DNA of 64,000 nt from Corbicula japonica (taxonomy: Eukaryota > Mollusca > Bivalvia > Venerida > Cyrenidae). Under the pieces are notes generated by a model. The model had not been told where the DNA came from. It searched no databases and saw only the letters and a list, made by a program, of their open reading frames with translations. A program made the position numbers and the translations under genes. Each line of letters starts with the position of its first letter. Positions within the stretch are counted from its first letter, which is position 1. Location: NCBI GenBank assembly GCA_038501625.1, contig JAZAYU010000128.1:496001-560000 (forward strand), written 5' to 3'. Shown piece by piece: positions 24,681 through 38,378 of the stretch.

Positions 24681-27474
24681 TTTTTATTTTCACTGTTTTT
24701 TTTTTCATTTTGGTACCCCAACGCAAATTAATCTACGAGAAGAACGTTTAAAAACGGGTTCAAGTTTGGGTATATGACGTTATGACGTAAAGCAAATTTT
24801 CTGTCAAATTCACGCAAATTGTGTACTCAAAGCACAAACAACTAATTCCGTAAATTTCTCATTGAGGCTTATCGAGGCAATAAGAAGTTTATCTCACATC
24901 CATTTTCTTGTCTGTCTTCTATTCAATATGGCGTTTTAACATCTTGTTTCTAAGTTCTAAGTTTTACGACCGTAAGTTTTTAGATCTAACATCTAATTTC
25001 GAATCGTTGCCTTCTAACTTTTAACTCAAAACGGCCTCAATGGGCTTCCGTAAATTCCCTTTCAACCGGTGTTCTCGAATTATAGCAAAGCGTAAAAAAT
25101 CGGAGTGTTCAATGTCCGCTTGAATGAGAGTATCAGGCGAAGTAATCGATCCATAACCGTGCAGAAAGATAAAGAAGAGCTGAAGGGTTACTTAATTTGC
25201 AATAAAACAGGTATTTAATCATATTCAAACTAGTTACCAACTTTTTGAATAACCCTCTATTCAACAAAACTGTAGACTGTCGTACTTGATGTCTGCCCAT
25301 GTGTGTCATCAGCGCTTTGACACAGTTTCGTGTAGTCTATCAAATTGTCAATCTTTTTATCTTTCATTTTTAAACCCTTTAAAGTGGAATAAATACACTT
25401 TATTATCAGAGAGTACATGACTTCCCGTCAATCCGTCTATGTTTCGATGTTGTCAATTATCACACAATAAAATCATGTCCAATTTTGTAAAATTCTTATC
25501 GTATGCGTGTTCATCTGAAATATTCAACACCATTTGTAAATCTAAATGATATTCCGACCATTTTCAACGGTACATTTTTATTCATTTTCAAAATAAGTGA
25601 TTATCACGTCGATTTTCTTCCCAACCCTCCCCGCAAAAAAGATTCAAAATTCATTAAATCGCATTATAGTCATACCGTATTCATTCTTCTTGCGGTAGGT
25701 CAGACAACAAAATCTTCCACACAATCCCTTCCAACTCATGACCAGCACAATGTTAGATTACATGCCCATTTTTTATTTCGATAAGTAATTCATCATTTTC
25801 ATAGACTAATGGCTGGTAACGTGTCTGCTCCCACCCTCTCCCCCTTTTGGAATTTTGCTGACAATAATTTTCGAAAAGCTTAATATGTCCCGTTATTTTG
25901 CAGTTCGTTTGCACTCAGGCGAGTTGAATATAAGGGAGTAACATAGTTTTGTAAATGTTACCACTAAAATTTGTAGATAAATATATGGAATTTGAACCTT
26001 TAATTATGTTATAATCTAGTTATGATTAAACAAAACTTCTGTTTTTAGTATAGTTTAATCATAGACCATCTCTAAATTCAAAAAGAAAGGTTACCAACAT
26101 ATTTGCTTATATGATCTTTTGTCAATGAATATTTAAGCATTTAACCCATATCTAATAAAATACTTGATAAAAATCAATTAATAATATCAACTGATAGAAG
26201 AGTTATCTTTATTCTCTGAACTGGACTGACAATATTCCAATATTAATAAATAGTAAGTGTTACACAATAATGAGGAACCAACCAAACACTCCTACTCTAC
26301 GCTACTACATTTGAAAGTAAAAACAACTCCTAAAATTTAGCTACATTACAATCATTACTGATCTTGTTCTCAATTTTACACATATATATTTTCGGTCTGA
26401 AGTCTATTCACGCTTTATATTTGAAGCCGATTTTCAATCGCGATGCCTGTTTTCAGGATTCACGAATCCTCAGTTAAAATGATTATGCATACGACAATAA
26501 TTTTACTCGGCATAGGGTTGATTTCATGGCGTCTTTTCATATGATTTGACCATCAGTTTATGCCACCCCAATGATCTTCTCTTCATTTTTATGTACATAC
26601 CGAAGTTTTTCCATACATTTGAGTGGTAGAGTATTAAAGCTTACACGTTCTTTTACGCAGGCGAATCAGCGACATCTGTAATTAGAGCTAGGACTGAATA
26701 TTTTAAATAGCACGGATTTCCTAAAATAATACTTGGATAACTTTGTTAAAATATTTGAAACCTTTTTTATTTTCGTAACGTGAACATTTATACAGAAATT
26801 GTTTTGATGACTATCGTCCAAATCTAAACTAAGGCGAACTCATCACCGGCCACGTGAACAAAATCTCTCTGTCAGCTTGATGGCCCGACCGCTAGTTCTA
26901 GAATTAACAAAAATGACATTTAATCTTGTTTATTTTCTGGTTCAATTTTTTGGAAAAAACATTGTTTAAATCACTTTATAGATCTTTTTTGGTTATATTT
27001 AATAATAATTGCTGCACAAATGTTGAAAAAAAGATCGCGATTCAACGATCTTAGCAATGGCGAATATTCGTATCCGTTTTTCTGATAAGATTCTTTGATA
27101 TCCGAGTACTTGGATATTCGCCGCCGCACTAACTGTTTTATATGAACCAAACGTGTATGGTACCACCTTTTAATCGTGGAAGTTAAATGGAACTCTACTT
27201 ATGATCAATTTTGAGCCAAATGATTTGATTGTTAAAGACAAATGTGACATAATTAGTTTTAAGATGTGGCATAACAGTGTTCATGAATTTTTGCTACATC
27301 TCGATGTTGTACTAAGTTACCACTAGAAATATTTTTTTTGTAAATTTAAAGGATGTCTAGTAAGAAAGCCTATTTCCTATTTAGTGACGTGTTTTAGTTC
27401 TTAGTTTTAGTGATGTTGCAATTAATTTAGTGAATAAATAATTGATTTACTCACGATACTGTGAGTACCAATAA

Positions 27475-27620
27475 GCAAGGTAGAAAATCCCACTGGATTG
27501 AATTAAGTCAGTGTCAAAACACAATATCACAGAGAGTTTAAACGAGGTTCAATGATGCAACAACCTCACAAATACCCACTGTATATGTGCGAACAAATTC
27601 TGAATTCTTAAGTTCGTTCT
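27475..27620 (+). repeat. R1-like remnant
   Basis: GTTTAAACGAGGTTCAATGA then CAACCTCACAAATACCCACT resemble the GTTTAAACCAGGTTCTAGGG / CCAACCTCACACT block of R1. Confidence 0.35.
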
Positions 27621-29989
27621 CAAGAATTCCCCTTTGCCTTCATACACCTTTAAATTCACGCAAATGACTTGAAAATAAAACTAACAAAGCACTCAACATA
27701 TTTGATTTTTGTAAGGTCTCACCTAACATATAATCAGCACTGTAAACCTTGCAACCGTTTTGGGAGTTGTCCCGGATAGTTCATTAAAAAGCGTGTTCGA
27801 AGTTGCATGGCTAGGCCCTGTCGCCGCACAGTACAGGTTGATTAATACCATAGGGGAATATCATCTGAAATTCACAGAACCGCTATTTGTGCAGTATGGC
27901 GTTCGTTAACGTCTTCCTGCAAATATACACAGTATGGTTATCAGTACAAATTAGTTACCGATGTTATGAAATGATGATCACGTTTATCAGGGTTAGCCGC
28001 GCAGCATGTGTGGGGTTGTTTCAGCTACCTCGCTGTTATCATGCTCAAAGTTGCATAGCTTGGAGCTGTGGCCGACTATACTGGTACGATTTTTACTATG
28101 GGCAATATGATATTTAAGCTTTTCTGTTATATGAGAAGGGAGAGTGAAATGAAGAATAGGCATCCGTGGATAAATGATTTGCATTAGGGATTTTAACGGA
28201 CCTTCAAACATTCGAACGTTCGGAAAAGATTATAAACACTCAAATGCATTTGAAGCATTCGAATGTTCGAGAACAATTCAATTATAATGACTGTTTGAAA
28301 ATCCTCCTTTTTTCATTTTTAAAGTTCATTTTCTGTATCAAGAATGGCAATCAAAATGTTTGAAAATCATACTCTCAAGATAATTGATTTTCCGTAAACA
28401 AAGTACATGTAGATTATATTATATTGTATAGTACGCGCGATCTTTTTTAACATTCGGCTAAAATGTAAAATGCGGATTACAATAATTGGGGTACACTTGC
28501 ATAACCAAATTTTAAAGTTAGTACATATACTAGAATATGAACGTGATAAAAATATAAAGTAATTATTAAAAATATTTTATTATTTACTGCATATTTCAAC
28601 GATGGTTCAATTTTTAAATCAATAGAGCCATTCAGTAATGAAAATCAAGTTATTCTCATCTATCAATTAGTAACTATCAATTATTTTGACACGGAAAGGT
28701 AGGTGGTCAGCATTGACTCGTTTTTATTAAAATATCGAACAATTCTTTATAAAACGTGGAACATGTTTCGATGCGTATTGGATTTATTTACATGCTGATA
28801 TAATATGAGACCAATATACCCATACGTCGTTAAGTTATGACGATCGGAATGCCTCTCAAATGAGCGAAATTCAATGTGAGGTAAGTTTTTTTCATTGTTC
28901 CTGCAGTATTTAGTTGTTTTTTCCGTCCTGTATCACTGCAGGAACAAAGTATGTGTTCCATTGTTTATCCCGACCTAAGTTAAATAATGAAAAAATACAT
29001 AGAGTTCAGAAGCAATTTCGACGCACACTTGACCAGAAGAGCGTCACGTGCAATATTTGTATCGTTACACTTTCATACATTAGTACTAATAGTAATCTAC
29101 GTTATCACCTTCGAAGAATGTTTTTTCTTTGATATTTTGCTAAATAAAAGTTATAGAGGTAACTCCGTAGACAAACTCGTGCTGCTTTAAATAAACAACT
29201 ATAATTACAATTTTAGAACACTCGGAAATTATAGACAAAGTCAAATAGACAAGTATGACAAGTTTGTTGTATCGGGGATACTGTGGAGCTCAGTTTGTTT
29301 CATGATTAATGTGATTGTTTGTGAATAATTCGAACGTTCGAATCCAAACTGATTCGAATACTCGAATGGTGAAATAGGTGAAAAATGCAATCCCTTATTT
29401 GCATTAACGCGACTTTGATGGGCTTTATTCGTTCTGTGGTGATAATTTGTATTTCCCTATGCACTACTTACGTGAACTCTTGTTCCACTTTGGTGTTCTA
29501 TTTCATGCTTGAAAGTTTGTAACTAGTTCAACACATGCTTGTTTTCCATTTAGAGAAATGAGGTTTTTAACTAAAAGTTTTGAACATCACGATATTAGTT
29601 CCTCTTGTTTTTATCATGTCATTTGTAACCCTACGACGCAGTAATTTTGATAGTACATTTCGGCCACATTTAAAAGTGCAATTTTTTGTCATTATGTAAC
29701 TGTTCATATTGCCTTTAGTGCTCAGATGTAGCCTACATGGAGCAAATGCTTAGAATGGGAAAATATTAGAACATCAAAAAAACAATTCTTACGTACCTAT
29801 CACAATATACAGATGTATTAAGTTTTGTGCACATGTATTTTGTTCGTAAATTCAATGTCTAATATATTCGCCGAAGTTACTCCATATGTTTGTGTAACTG
29901 TTCACAATTTACCTTACATTTAGCATTTATATAACAATTTTCAATAAAAGTTAACACTTTTCAATTATGAGAAAGTTTATGAAATGAAT

Positions 29990-30345
29990 TTAGAAAAAGG
30001 TGAAATATGCATATCAGGAATCGCCACATTCAGAAAAAAACAGCCTCCCCACACAGTCATGAAGAAGAGAGGGAGAGAGCATGGTTAATAAAATAATAAG
30101 TTTCAAAAGAGACACCACTAACAATTAACAAAAATGAGAACCCGAAGGGTTACCGCTTGGAACGGTCAGTGGCAAATCAAATTGCCACTGGGGGTTTAAA
30201 CCAGGTTCTAGGGTGCACCAACCTCACACTGCCCCAACAGGTTCTCTTATCACAAAACAAATACAAGTAGTCTTGGTGAAACAACTCCAACCCACTTATT
30301 GGCTCAACAATGTTGCATGCAAAAGCACACAAACATATAAAACAG
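29990..30345 (+). repeat. R1 copy 2
   Basis: Shares the 5' part of copy 1 and the block GGAACGGTCAGTGGCAAATC ... AGGTTCTAGGGTGCACCAAC ... ATATAAAACAG with copy 4. Truncated before the CCGAGACCAGAG block. Confidence 0.75.
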
Positions 30346-31509
30346 TTTGGTGGGTTTGTTTCTAACTAAACTATGGCGACGTTAAGTGTATCATGTGGAA
30401 AAATCAAAACAAAGAATACCTAACACATATTTGATTCAATCGTCTTTTTAACGTTACGGTAACATGAGATTCCAGGCCAACTTTTTAGACAGAAATCGAT
30501 TTTGCCAGTGGTTTCGAAAAGCTTTACGCAGTACTTAATTGCATGTTATTTAATAGCTATAAGACAATTGTGTAAGGGGCGATAAATCTTGCTTAATTTG
30601 GTGTTTTGTGCATTAAAGGTAACAAATTAACAGTAGATTCCTTATCTTGTTTTAGCTCAAAACTGATTTTAAAATTTGTAATATGTAGTGAGTGCAGTAA
30701 CAATATCATTCTCTGATTAAGAAATAATTGTATAAACATGATTACTATAAAGCTCTTTAATCTGAATGTGATTAAAGTGAATCCGTCACACTATAATTAC
30801 ATAATTTGAATTTTAAATGATGTTTTATATGTGGGGCCATTAGGAATTAAATGACGTATTCTAAAGTTTTTGATAGTACATGTATGAAGATAACAGGTAA
30901 TGATATGATCGGCAGGCTGCTAATAAAATGTTTGCATTTAATTTCTTATTTATTTTTTTCTGTAAATCAGAGGTAGTTTTGTTTTAATTGTTTTAATTAA
31001 AATTGATTTTCCAGTTGGTTTGTTGCATTCATAACTAACGACTTTTGTTATGGCAACTTCAAAAAATATTGTGATTCTTGGAATGTAAAATAAATTTAGA
31101 TTCTGTAGATGCTACTTGGAAAGAGAAGGCAACCGTAATTATAGCATAACACGGTATTTTCCCATTTACATTATGTCTAATCATGGTAATAGTTTTTGAG
31201 AAAGTGTTTTAAGTTCGATATTACTGTCTGTTAGTTACATGACAGCCTGTCATCATACGCCACTAGTTGATTTCTCAAATTATGTTTGAAAGAGTTATTA
31301 CAAACTATACCGTTTGATCTAATTATTCAAAGGACAGTTTTTGGTTTGACATACAATAAAATATTCATTATGCTATTAAATAATATATTTTCAAATATAT
31401 TTTTATTACAGCAGTAACTTTATGTTTAAAGAAACTGTTTTTGCCATCTTAACATTAACGGTGTTATTTATATCTCAAGCGTTGACTTTTGTCTAAATAC
31501 GTTATTAGG

Positions 31510-31945
31510 AAATGTATAGATAACTCTAAAGCCATACAAATACGACGTCAGCGCCTAGTCAACCATGCACAGTTAAACCACCAGTTTCCCGCAAAAGGAT
31601 CAATCAAATATGCCTTTATACTGCCACCAAAAAATTATTTACATTCTGTATGGTTATAAATTCACATATTTTCATCTGGGTATGTAACCGAGACTGATAA
31701 CTAAAGTTCGGGTTGACATTCAATAGCTGTCACACAGCACTTAACACCAGTCTGTTGTAGAAATATATTAAATGTAAAGTTAACCTAAAGCCATACAAAT
31801 ATTGTGAAAGAGCCTAGCCAACTATGCAAGAGACAGATAAAGTACATATCATTAGTATCCTCAAAGAACGATACTTCAAGTATAGCAATATAACTGCCAT
31901 CCACAATGATCAACATTCTGAAGAGTTCGAAATTTGGTTAGTAAT
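31510..31945. repeat. Diverged tandem duplication, about 258-bp period
   Basis: TAAAGCCATACAAATA followed by GCCTAGTCAACCATGCA at 31528 recurs as TAAAGCCATACAAATA with GCCTAGCCAACTATGCA at 31787. The downstream ACTGCCA and ACATTCTG words also recur. Confidence 0.65.
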
Positions 31946-32149
31946 TTGCAAAAGTAAATGATCATCGGAAAATGAAAAATGGTAACAAGTAGCCACATAT
32001 TTTCCAACAAACCAGTTGGAAAAAGAAAACACATTTAACTATGGCAGGCAACTACCCTAGTTTATGTAGATAGTTTCCTATTGTTTCGACGTTTAAACAT
32101 TTTATTTCTCTTTTGCGAAATCACAGTTTGTTGTTGGAATTGTAAGGCG

Positions 32150-32640
32150 AAGTGTGTTGAGTGGGTTGGTACCTAATGACTTTAGTAAGACCAGAGTGCT
32201 TGCAGGTAAATCAGCAAGATACGGTGACAGGAATGAAAGGAACTGAGCTTCTTCGTACATTTTCCAAAATTTTCCTTGAATCCTTTATAGCGTCGTTTGG
32301 GATTGATCGAAATTGTACTGTTTATTGATTCAAATATTGAGTTGTACCCAACGCAGGGCTAGACGGTGTGGGCAGTAATATGAATTTCCATTACTGCCCA
32401 TGAACAAGCTCAATCAAACCGAGCCTGCAATATGTTCATATGTGTTGTGTTCGTTGGCGCTTTCAAAATTCCTTTTTCATCTTTTTATATACAAATATAT
32501 GATTAATCACTTGCCATTGTTGTGCAAGTATAAGTGCAAGCAAAACTGTCAACAATAGATGAATTAATCACCAATAATACAGAGCGCCGTAATGGATTAC
32601 CATGGAAGCAACCTTTCTTTTAGAATTTTCAAACTTTTGG
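32150..32640 (+). repeat. R1 copy 3, interrupted by an R2 element
   Basis: AAGACCAGAGTGCTTGCAGG ... GAGCTTCT matches the R1 3' half. R1 resumes near 32515 with TTGTGCAAG ... GATGAATTAATCACCAATA. The segment between is an R2 copy in the other orientation. Confidence 0.6.
32290..32510 (-). repeat. R2 copy 3, inserted in R1
   Basis: Reverse orientation to copy 1: GTCGTTTGGGATTGATC, GGCTAGACGGTGTGGGCAGT, then TTACTGCCCATGAACAAGCT. Its edges fall inside R1 copy 3. Confidence 0.6.
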
Positions 32641-33359
32641 TTTTACGAATAAATTTACAACGGAATGTATTTTGCCTTTATTTGCTTTTGATTTTCTTCG
32701 ATAAGTAAATCTCATTAAAAACACTGGTCGCAGAAGTTATTTTAAACTTCAACTGTATTTGGACATCGATTTCGGTATCTGCAAAACGGTTTATTTCTTA
32801 ATATTTGGTACCGATACCCGTATTTTTAAAAATTTTCTTGTTATGCAAAGGTTCAGTTCATTTTAAAATCTTCGAAATTTTATCATTGTTAGGTGTTGAA
32901 CGCAGGACATAATCCTCCAAAATTGAAATAATATTTAAAGCAAAATTATCTCGTATCACATGTTATAGTAGTTGCGAAACTTTTGAGGTGAAGAAAGTTT
33001 ATTCGATTTCCTCAAGTACATGTATTTTGTTTACATTGTTAACATTAACTTTATTCTTATTTAATTGTCATTTTGATATTTTAAAAAAGAGATTACATTT
33101 ACTCTCTTTCAATACAGTTTGAAAACAGATTAACATGGGTGAACAAATGGTACTGAAATTCACAGAACTGTGTGGGTCAGTATGATGGACATATACGCCA
33201 TTTCAAAATATGTTTTGGTCAACATTTTCTATAATTCGAAATGAAACGAAAAATAAGACATTTTTATACCAACATTTTTATCATTCAGACAATATTAGCG
33301 AAAATCCCCCTTATGTCAACTTATGATATTTCCGCATGAAACACTTCACCTCTTTTTAA

Positions 33360-33980
33360 TGAACAAGAGACAAGTACGCAAGTCAAATTTACAAAAAAAT
33401 GAGAGCATGCTTGTTATAAGTATGTCAATTCAAAAAGGACGCCACAAACAATTAACGAAAAAGAGATACTTTGGGAATACCGCCTTGGAACGGTCAGTGG
33501 CAAAACAAATTGCCACTGGGGGTTTAAACAAGGTTCTAGGGTGCACCAACCTCACACTTGCCCCAACGGGTTCTCGTATCACAAAACAAGTACAAGTTGT
33601 CTTGGTGAAATAACTCCAACCCACCATCGGCTCAACAATGTTGTATTCAAAAGCACACAAACATATAAAACATAAGAATCTAATAGCATTGCAAAGCCAA
33701 AGGGTGGGTACTCAATTATCTTACCGAGACCAGAGCTCCTGGAGTAAAATCAGCAAGAAAACGATGACAGGGATAAAAGAAACAAATCGAGCTTCTAGGT
33801 TCTTTTAAGAAAAGATTTCCCCATAAACCTTCATAAACTTTTAAACCCCTGCCACAGTCGTGCAACCACAGATGTAAGCATAATGATCAACTGTAGATGG
33901 GTTAATCACCAAGCCTGCAGAGCGCTTTAAAATATCATGTTGGTAACATTTCTTCTTAAATTTACTGATGGTTTTACGAA
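33360..33980 (+). repeat. R1 copy 4 (longest)
   Basis: Carries nearly all R1 blocks in order, from the ATGAGAGCATG start through GGAACGGTCAGTGGCAAAAC and CCGAGACCAGAGCTCCTGGA to GATCAACTGTAGATGGGTTA. The overlapping frames on both strands (33323-33660) are repeat-derived. Confidence 0.75.
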
Positions 33981-34136
33981 TAACCGGGAGAAATTAACAT
34001 TGCCTTTTATCTTCTTAAGTTTGTAAATTAAATCTCCATAAGCCGGCTGTGAAATACCTTGTTGCAACGTTTGCAAGAGAAAATAAAACTTTTATTTCTT
34101 GTTATGAATTGTAACATTTTAACAGATATGTTTATT

Positions 34137-34300
34137 CTATGATAAATTAAAAAGGATACCATAAACAATTAACACACATGAGAACCTTACGTGGTAACGC
34201 CGTGAAATGGCAAGAGGTAAAAGATTTTGCCACTTTTCGTTCGAATCAGGTTCAGGGGCTAAGCATCATCATTATTGCCCCATAAAGTTTTCACATGATC
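34137..34300 (+). repeat. R1 copy 5, partial and diverged
   Basis: ACCATAAACAATTAACACAC, then GAGAACC ... GAAATGGCAAGAGG ... TTGCCCCATAAAG follow the R1 order with many changes. Confidence 0.5.
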
Positions 34301-35979
34301 AAGCAAGTACATTCATTTTTACCGTTATATGAAAACTGAGTGATGGTTAGTGTAGTATTGACAAACTTCAGGTATTTACATTTTTATTCATTTATTTTGG
34401 TCTATGGATAAAAAACCCATAAATATTATATGTCACCCTTAATTTTGAACAAAGTTTGATGAGAGTCTAGGACTTTTTGTTATATACCATACTAAAATAA
34501 GGGCAGTAGACATGGCTTAGGAAATGGATGAACAGGAATAAAAATTACAAATAACGAAGAACCCAAATTGAAATTCGCAAAAAAGAATTTACAGTTCAAG
34601 TTGATATTATTTTGGGTAGATCTACATGCATGATATGGATGCTTTTCACAACGAACAGGAGATAATTATTTGCTAATATAGCAAATAAAAATCACAGCTG
34701 AATGAAACAAAATAACCATGATGAAATGTAGTTAAAAAGGATAGTTTTAACATGTTACAAAAAAACCTTCAGATCTTTACCATTCTCTTATACTATAACT
34801 TGAAGTTTTACATGTTCATCTCTCAATGGGTTATGTCCCCTAGATGGTAACTAGTACTTTGGCTTGAATCCATTTATGTAACTAAAAAGTGATAAAATAT
34901 TGGAGTCTTTATTTTTGAAAAACAAAACCTACATGTAAAGACTTACGTGCGCTTGAAGAGGAACAACTATGCCAGTGCAGTAGGTGTGTGGATCTTCTTC
35001 AAAATTCACAGGTTACTCTCCTATTGCCGCTGAATTTGTTTTATTTACTATTATTGTGGGCAGCAATAGATGGAGGGATGCAGCATTTGGTGTTATGTGC
35101 CCATTTTCTTCTGTTTTCTTGCGTTGTTTGTACAAGATGGCATCACTAAATTCAACTTTCGCCAATCAAACTCAAAGGCTAAGGTGACAACACTTGGGTA
35201 AAAACTCATGTTCAGACAGAACAATTCCAGCATCTTCAGTTGGCAAAACCAACAATTTTACTAAATTTACTGTACAAATGGTGCCTTATGACAGTTAAAA
35301 TGGCATTATTCTGAAAATTGCATATCAAATGCTGTTTGTATTTGGAGCCATGGAGTCATTTCCTGTTTTTGTTTCCAACTTCTTTGTAGAGAGTTTAGAA
35401 AGCGGAGTTAATTTGTGTGTTGCTAATAGGAGTTGCATGGGAATTATAATTAGCTGTACTGACAATATCATGCCAGATCCCAAAGTTTTCTTAATTGTAA
35501 AAACATTCTATATGTTAGAACTACCTAATATTTAATTTTCATGAGAAAAAAATAGGGCATCCATGTTTTGTCACTATCTAAAAAGTCACAATTTCGGCAC
35601 ATCTTTTTACATAAGGTTAGGTTTCGACTTCAGTGATCTTAGCAGTTCTTAAAGTTATGCCCATGCAATCATATACAATTTTTCATAGGCATCTTTAGGA
35701 AAATAATTTATATAAACATAACCAAACAATCACAGAAAAAGCCTCCTATAACATAATTATTTCCACTGTATGCACTTTTTTCACTAGGTCCTAAATAATC
35801 GAAATTGTAAAGCTGTTGCCATGGTTACCATTTTCTGACTTTCACAACTTGCGACAGTTTTTGTTATCTCTAAGTATGTTTAAAGTAAACATACCAGAAA
35901 AATTAAATTTTGAGTCAGGTCATTTCCAGCCGATTGAAGTGCTTATAGAGAATAGGTGCTACTATTATATAGCCTCAAG

Positions 35980-37588
35980 CAGTGTTTCTTAAATTTTAAA
36001 ATCCCAATCGGACACCTCAAAATGAAATATTCTCCGACTTCCGGTTCGCGCGAACAGCGACTTCCGATCCCCGCATTCAGCGCATTTCACTGTTCGGACC
36101 CCATGTCCATTTCTCCCTTACGACTAGTCTCAATAATTCGACTGCAAGCAAAGACCCATTATCATACTGACTTTTTACAGATGTCTGTCCTTTACGTCTC
36201 AAGGAGTTACGATCAAAACTGTGGTGGAAATTCACCCGATTTAAATTCTGTTATTTATCGATAAACGTGAGTCAGGTAAACTTTAAGCGCGGAAATCGAA
36301 ATTTGTTGACATGGGTTGAGGTTTAAAAGAGTTTTGCATAAAAAACGAAACCGTTATTTATAAAGGATTACATATATTGATTCTACTTTAATGTGGCTTT
36401 TCAGGTATGTAAATTTTTTAAAGATACATTTGGTTTAAGATGCTTTATGGAGCCGCCAAAGTTGCGATCAAATTCCGATCGGCGGCATATAGAAATAGAA
36501 GGAAGATTTTCCGCATTTATTTGAATAGTAACTGGGTTGTGCGCCATGGACGAACATCACATATATAGAAGAGTCCATGTCGCGCACAACTAGTTGTGCT
36601 ACCCTTACGACATAATTTCTCACGGGCGATATCCTACAACCTCCCAACAGATTAATGATTTTCAAGTTGTAGACAGAAAAATTCTTTGATAGATTTATTA
36701 GAGCGGCATGCGACATTTGAAGTTAATGGTGGTCGGCGTCTTTGTTGTAATACACAAGCATCCCATGCATTTCAAATGTGACATAATAGTTCAAAACATT
36801 AATCGACAGCAGTGCTCATATAGATTGTTAAGTGGATAATTTTGTTCATTAAACATGTATTTACTCTCGGATTTTTGGAAGGCAACTATTAGCTTTACAT
36901 AAATGCTGATAACGTCGATCATATCATGCTGTGTAACACGATATTATATTTGTTGGAAATATTATTCTATTCTTTAAGGACGTGGTAATTCTTGAATCTA
37001 CACGAACTTGCATGAGTATACGTATGCAACATTTATTTCTGAGTCGAAAATAAATGTTGCTTGTGTAGATTTTTTGTAAATTCGTAATTTATTTGAATGT
37101 ATATGCATAAATAAGCATACCGGTCACTCGATTTAAAAAAAAATAAAAATCATATTCATTTTAGCCAACTCAACTATGCTGTGAAAACAATTTAAGTGCG
37201 CATGATTTAAGTTTTCTTTTAATTTGAGAAACAGCAATTCTACATTTTACTCGGTCATCAGTCATTTAGAATTACGCACATTGGACTTACACTTCTTTCA
37301 ATAAAATCAAACTGTTTTATTGTTAACCGACCACATCTCGTTTCGTCTATGCCGCAGGCTATTCACGCGACGTGTATTCGTGGTAGTCTTGGAAGCAGAG
37401 TTGTGAATTCTATAATTGACATGTTAATTGCTGATTAAGCTGTGAAAAATTGTACATGTACGTAATTTTTGTAACAATTTATGGGCCACTATTCATGACC
37501 GATATTTTTACCAATTGTGAAATTTCAATCGGACATTCTTCCAGAAAATCGGTCAATGATCGGCCTGCCGAAAATTTTAGAAACACTA
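35980..37588. mobile_element. Possible hAT-like element
   Basis: The left end CAGTGTTTCTTAAATTTT and right end (complement) TAGTGTTTCTAAAATTTT resemble hAT termini. Flanking octamers GCCTCAAG and GCCTCTAT agree at six of eight places. No transposase frame is recognised inside. Confidence 0.4.
36536..36590. other. Strong short hairpin
   Basis: GTTGTGCGCCATGGAC pairs with GTCCATGTCGCGCACAAC, about 16 base pairs with a two-base bulge and a loop of about 21 bases. It is inside the possible hAT-like element. Confidence 0.6.
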
Positions 37589-38378
37589 GCCTCTATGTAT
37601 GGATAAAGTGACACAAATCAGTGACGTAGCTACAATTAGGCCCTGTAGGCCCGTGCCTACAAGTTGGACAAGAAAAATGAAATTTTCATAAGTCCCAAAA
37701 ATACATTAAACACAGGAGGGGGGATGGTAGGAGGTTCAAGCAGTGTGGTCCAATCAAGTATGTCTTCGGTGTCGATTTGCCTTTTGAGGGAAAGTTTTTT
37801 GCGCGCGGATGTAAATGCAGGCCTGCATTCGAATTTGCGCATTTTGCTATGTTTAATCTCTAATTGTTTCCGGCTTCTGGAGGGCAACCCTTACCAAGGG
37901 CTAACCGCCCCTTGGAATCCCTGTTATGGGCCTACAACTTAAAAAAAGCTGGCTATGCTCCTGCAAATTACCAGGATGCTTATTCTAACCAGACAACTAC
38001 AGTAAAATGATTCTTGCTAACAAGAGTTTACCACATAAGTCTATCAGGTGCACAGTTTTCTTTAAGAATAAACTTGAAGTGGGGATAAGAAATGTTTGAA
38101 AAGAAACGGACAAAGAAGCGTTTTTCGATTTTATTTAAAAAAAAAGACAATCCTGGAAACACTCCGCTCAATTATTGCCATAGATTAAACATAAGCCTTT
38201 CATTAGTTGAATTTCTCGAGTTTGATTGTTTGACAAACTTCATTAGCACAAGAAAAAAACTGAGGCCTGTTTTTGTATTCTCTTTTAATTTAAGCCACAA
38301 ACAAAACAATCGAGTTACATTTTGCTATTAAAGCCTGACTAGATATGCTCTTTCAGGATCGATCAATAGTAAATTATT

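Noticed and set aside
29328..29341. Perfect palindrome TTCGAACGTTCGAA, related words near 28215
   Set aside because: Could be the end of an inverted element, but no consistent arms were found between the two places.
31422..31490. Signal-peptide-like frame MFKETVFAILTLTVLFISQA
   Set aside because: It stops after 24 codons and the only donor (GTCTAA) is poor; probably chance in AT-rich DNA.
37620..37945. GC-richer block starting GTGACGTAGCTACAATTAGG, with overlapping frames on both strands
   Set aside because: Looks like a transposon end, but no matching opposite terminus or motif was found, so no class is given.
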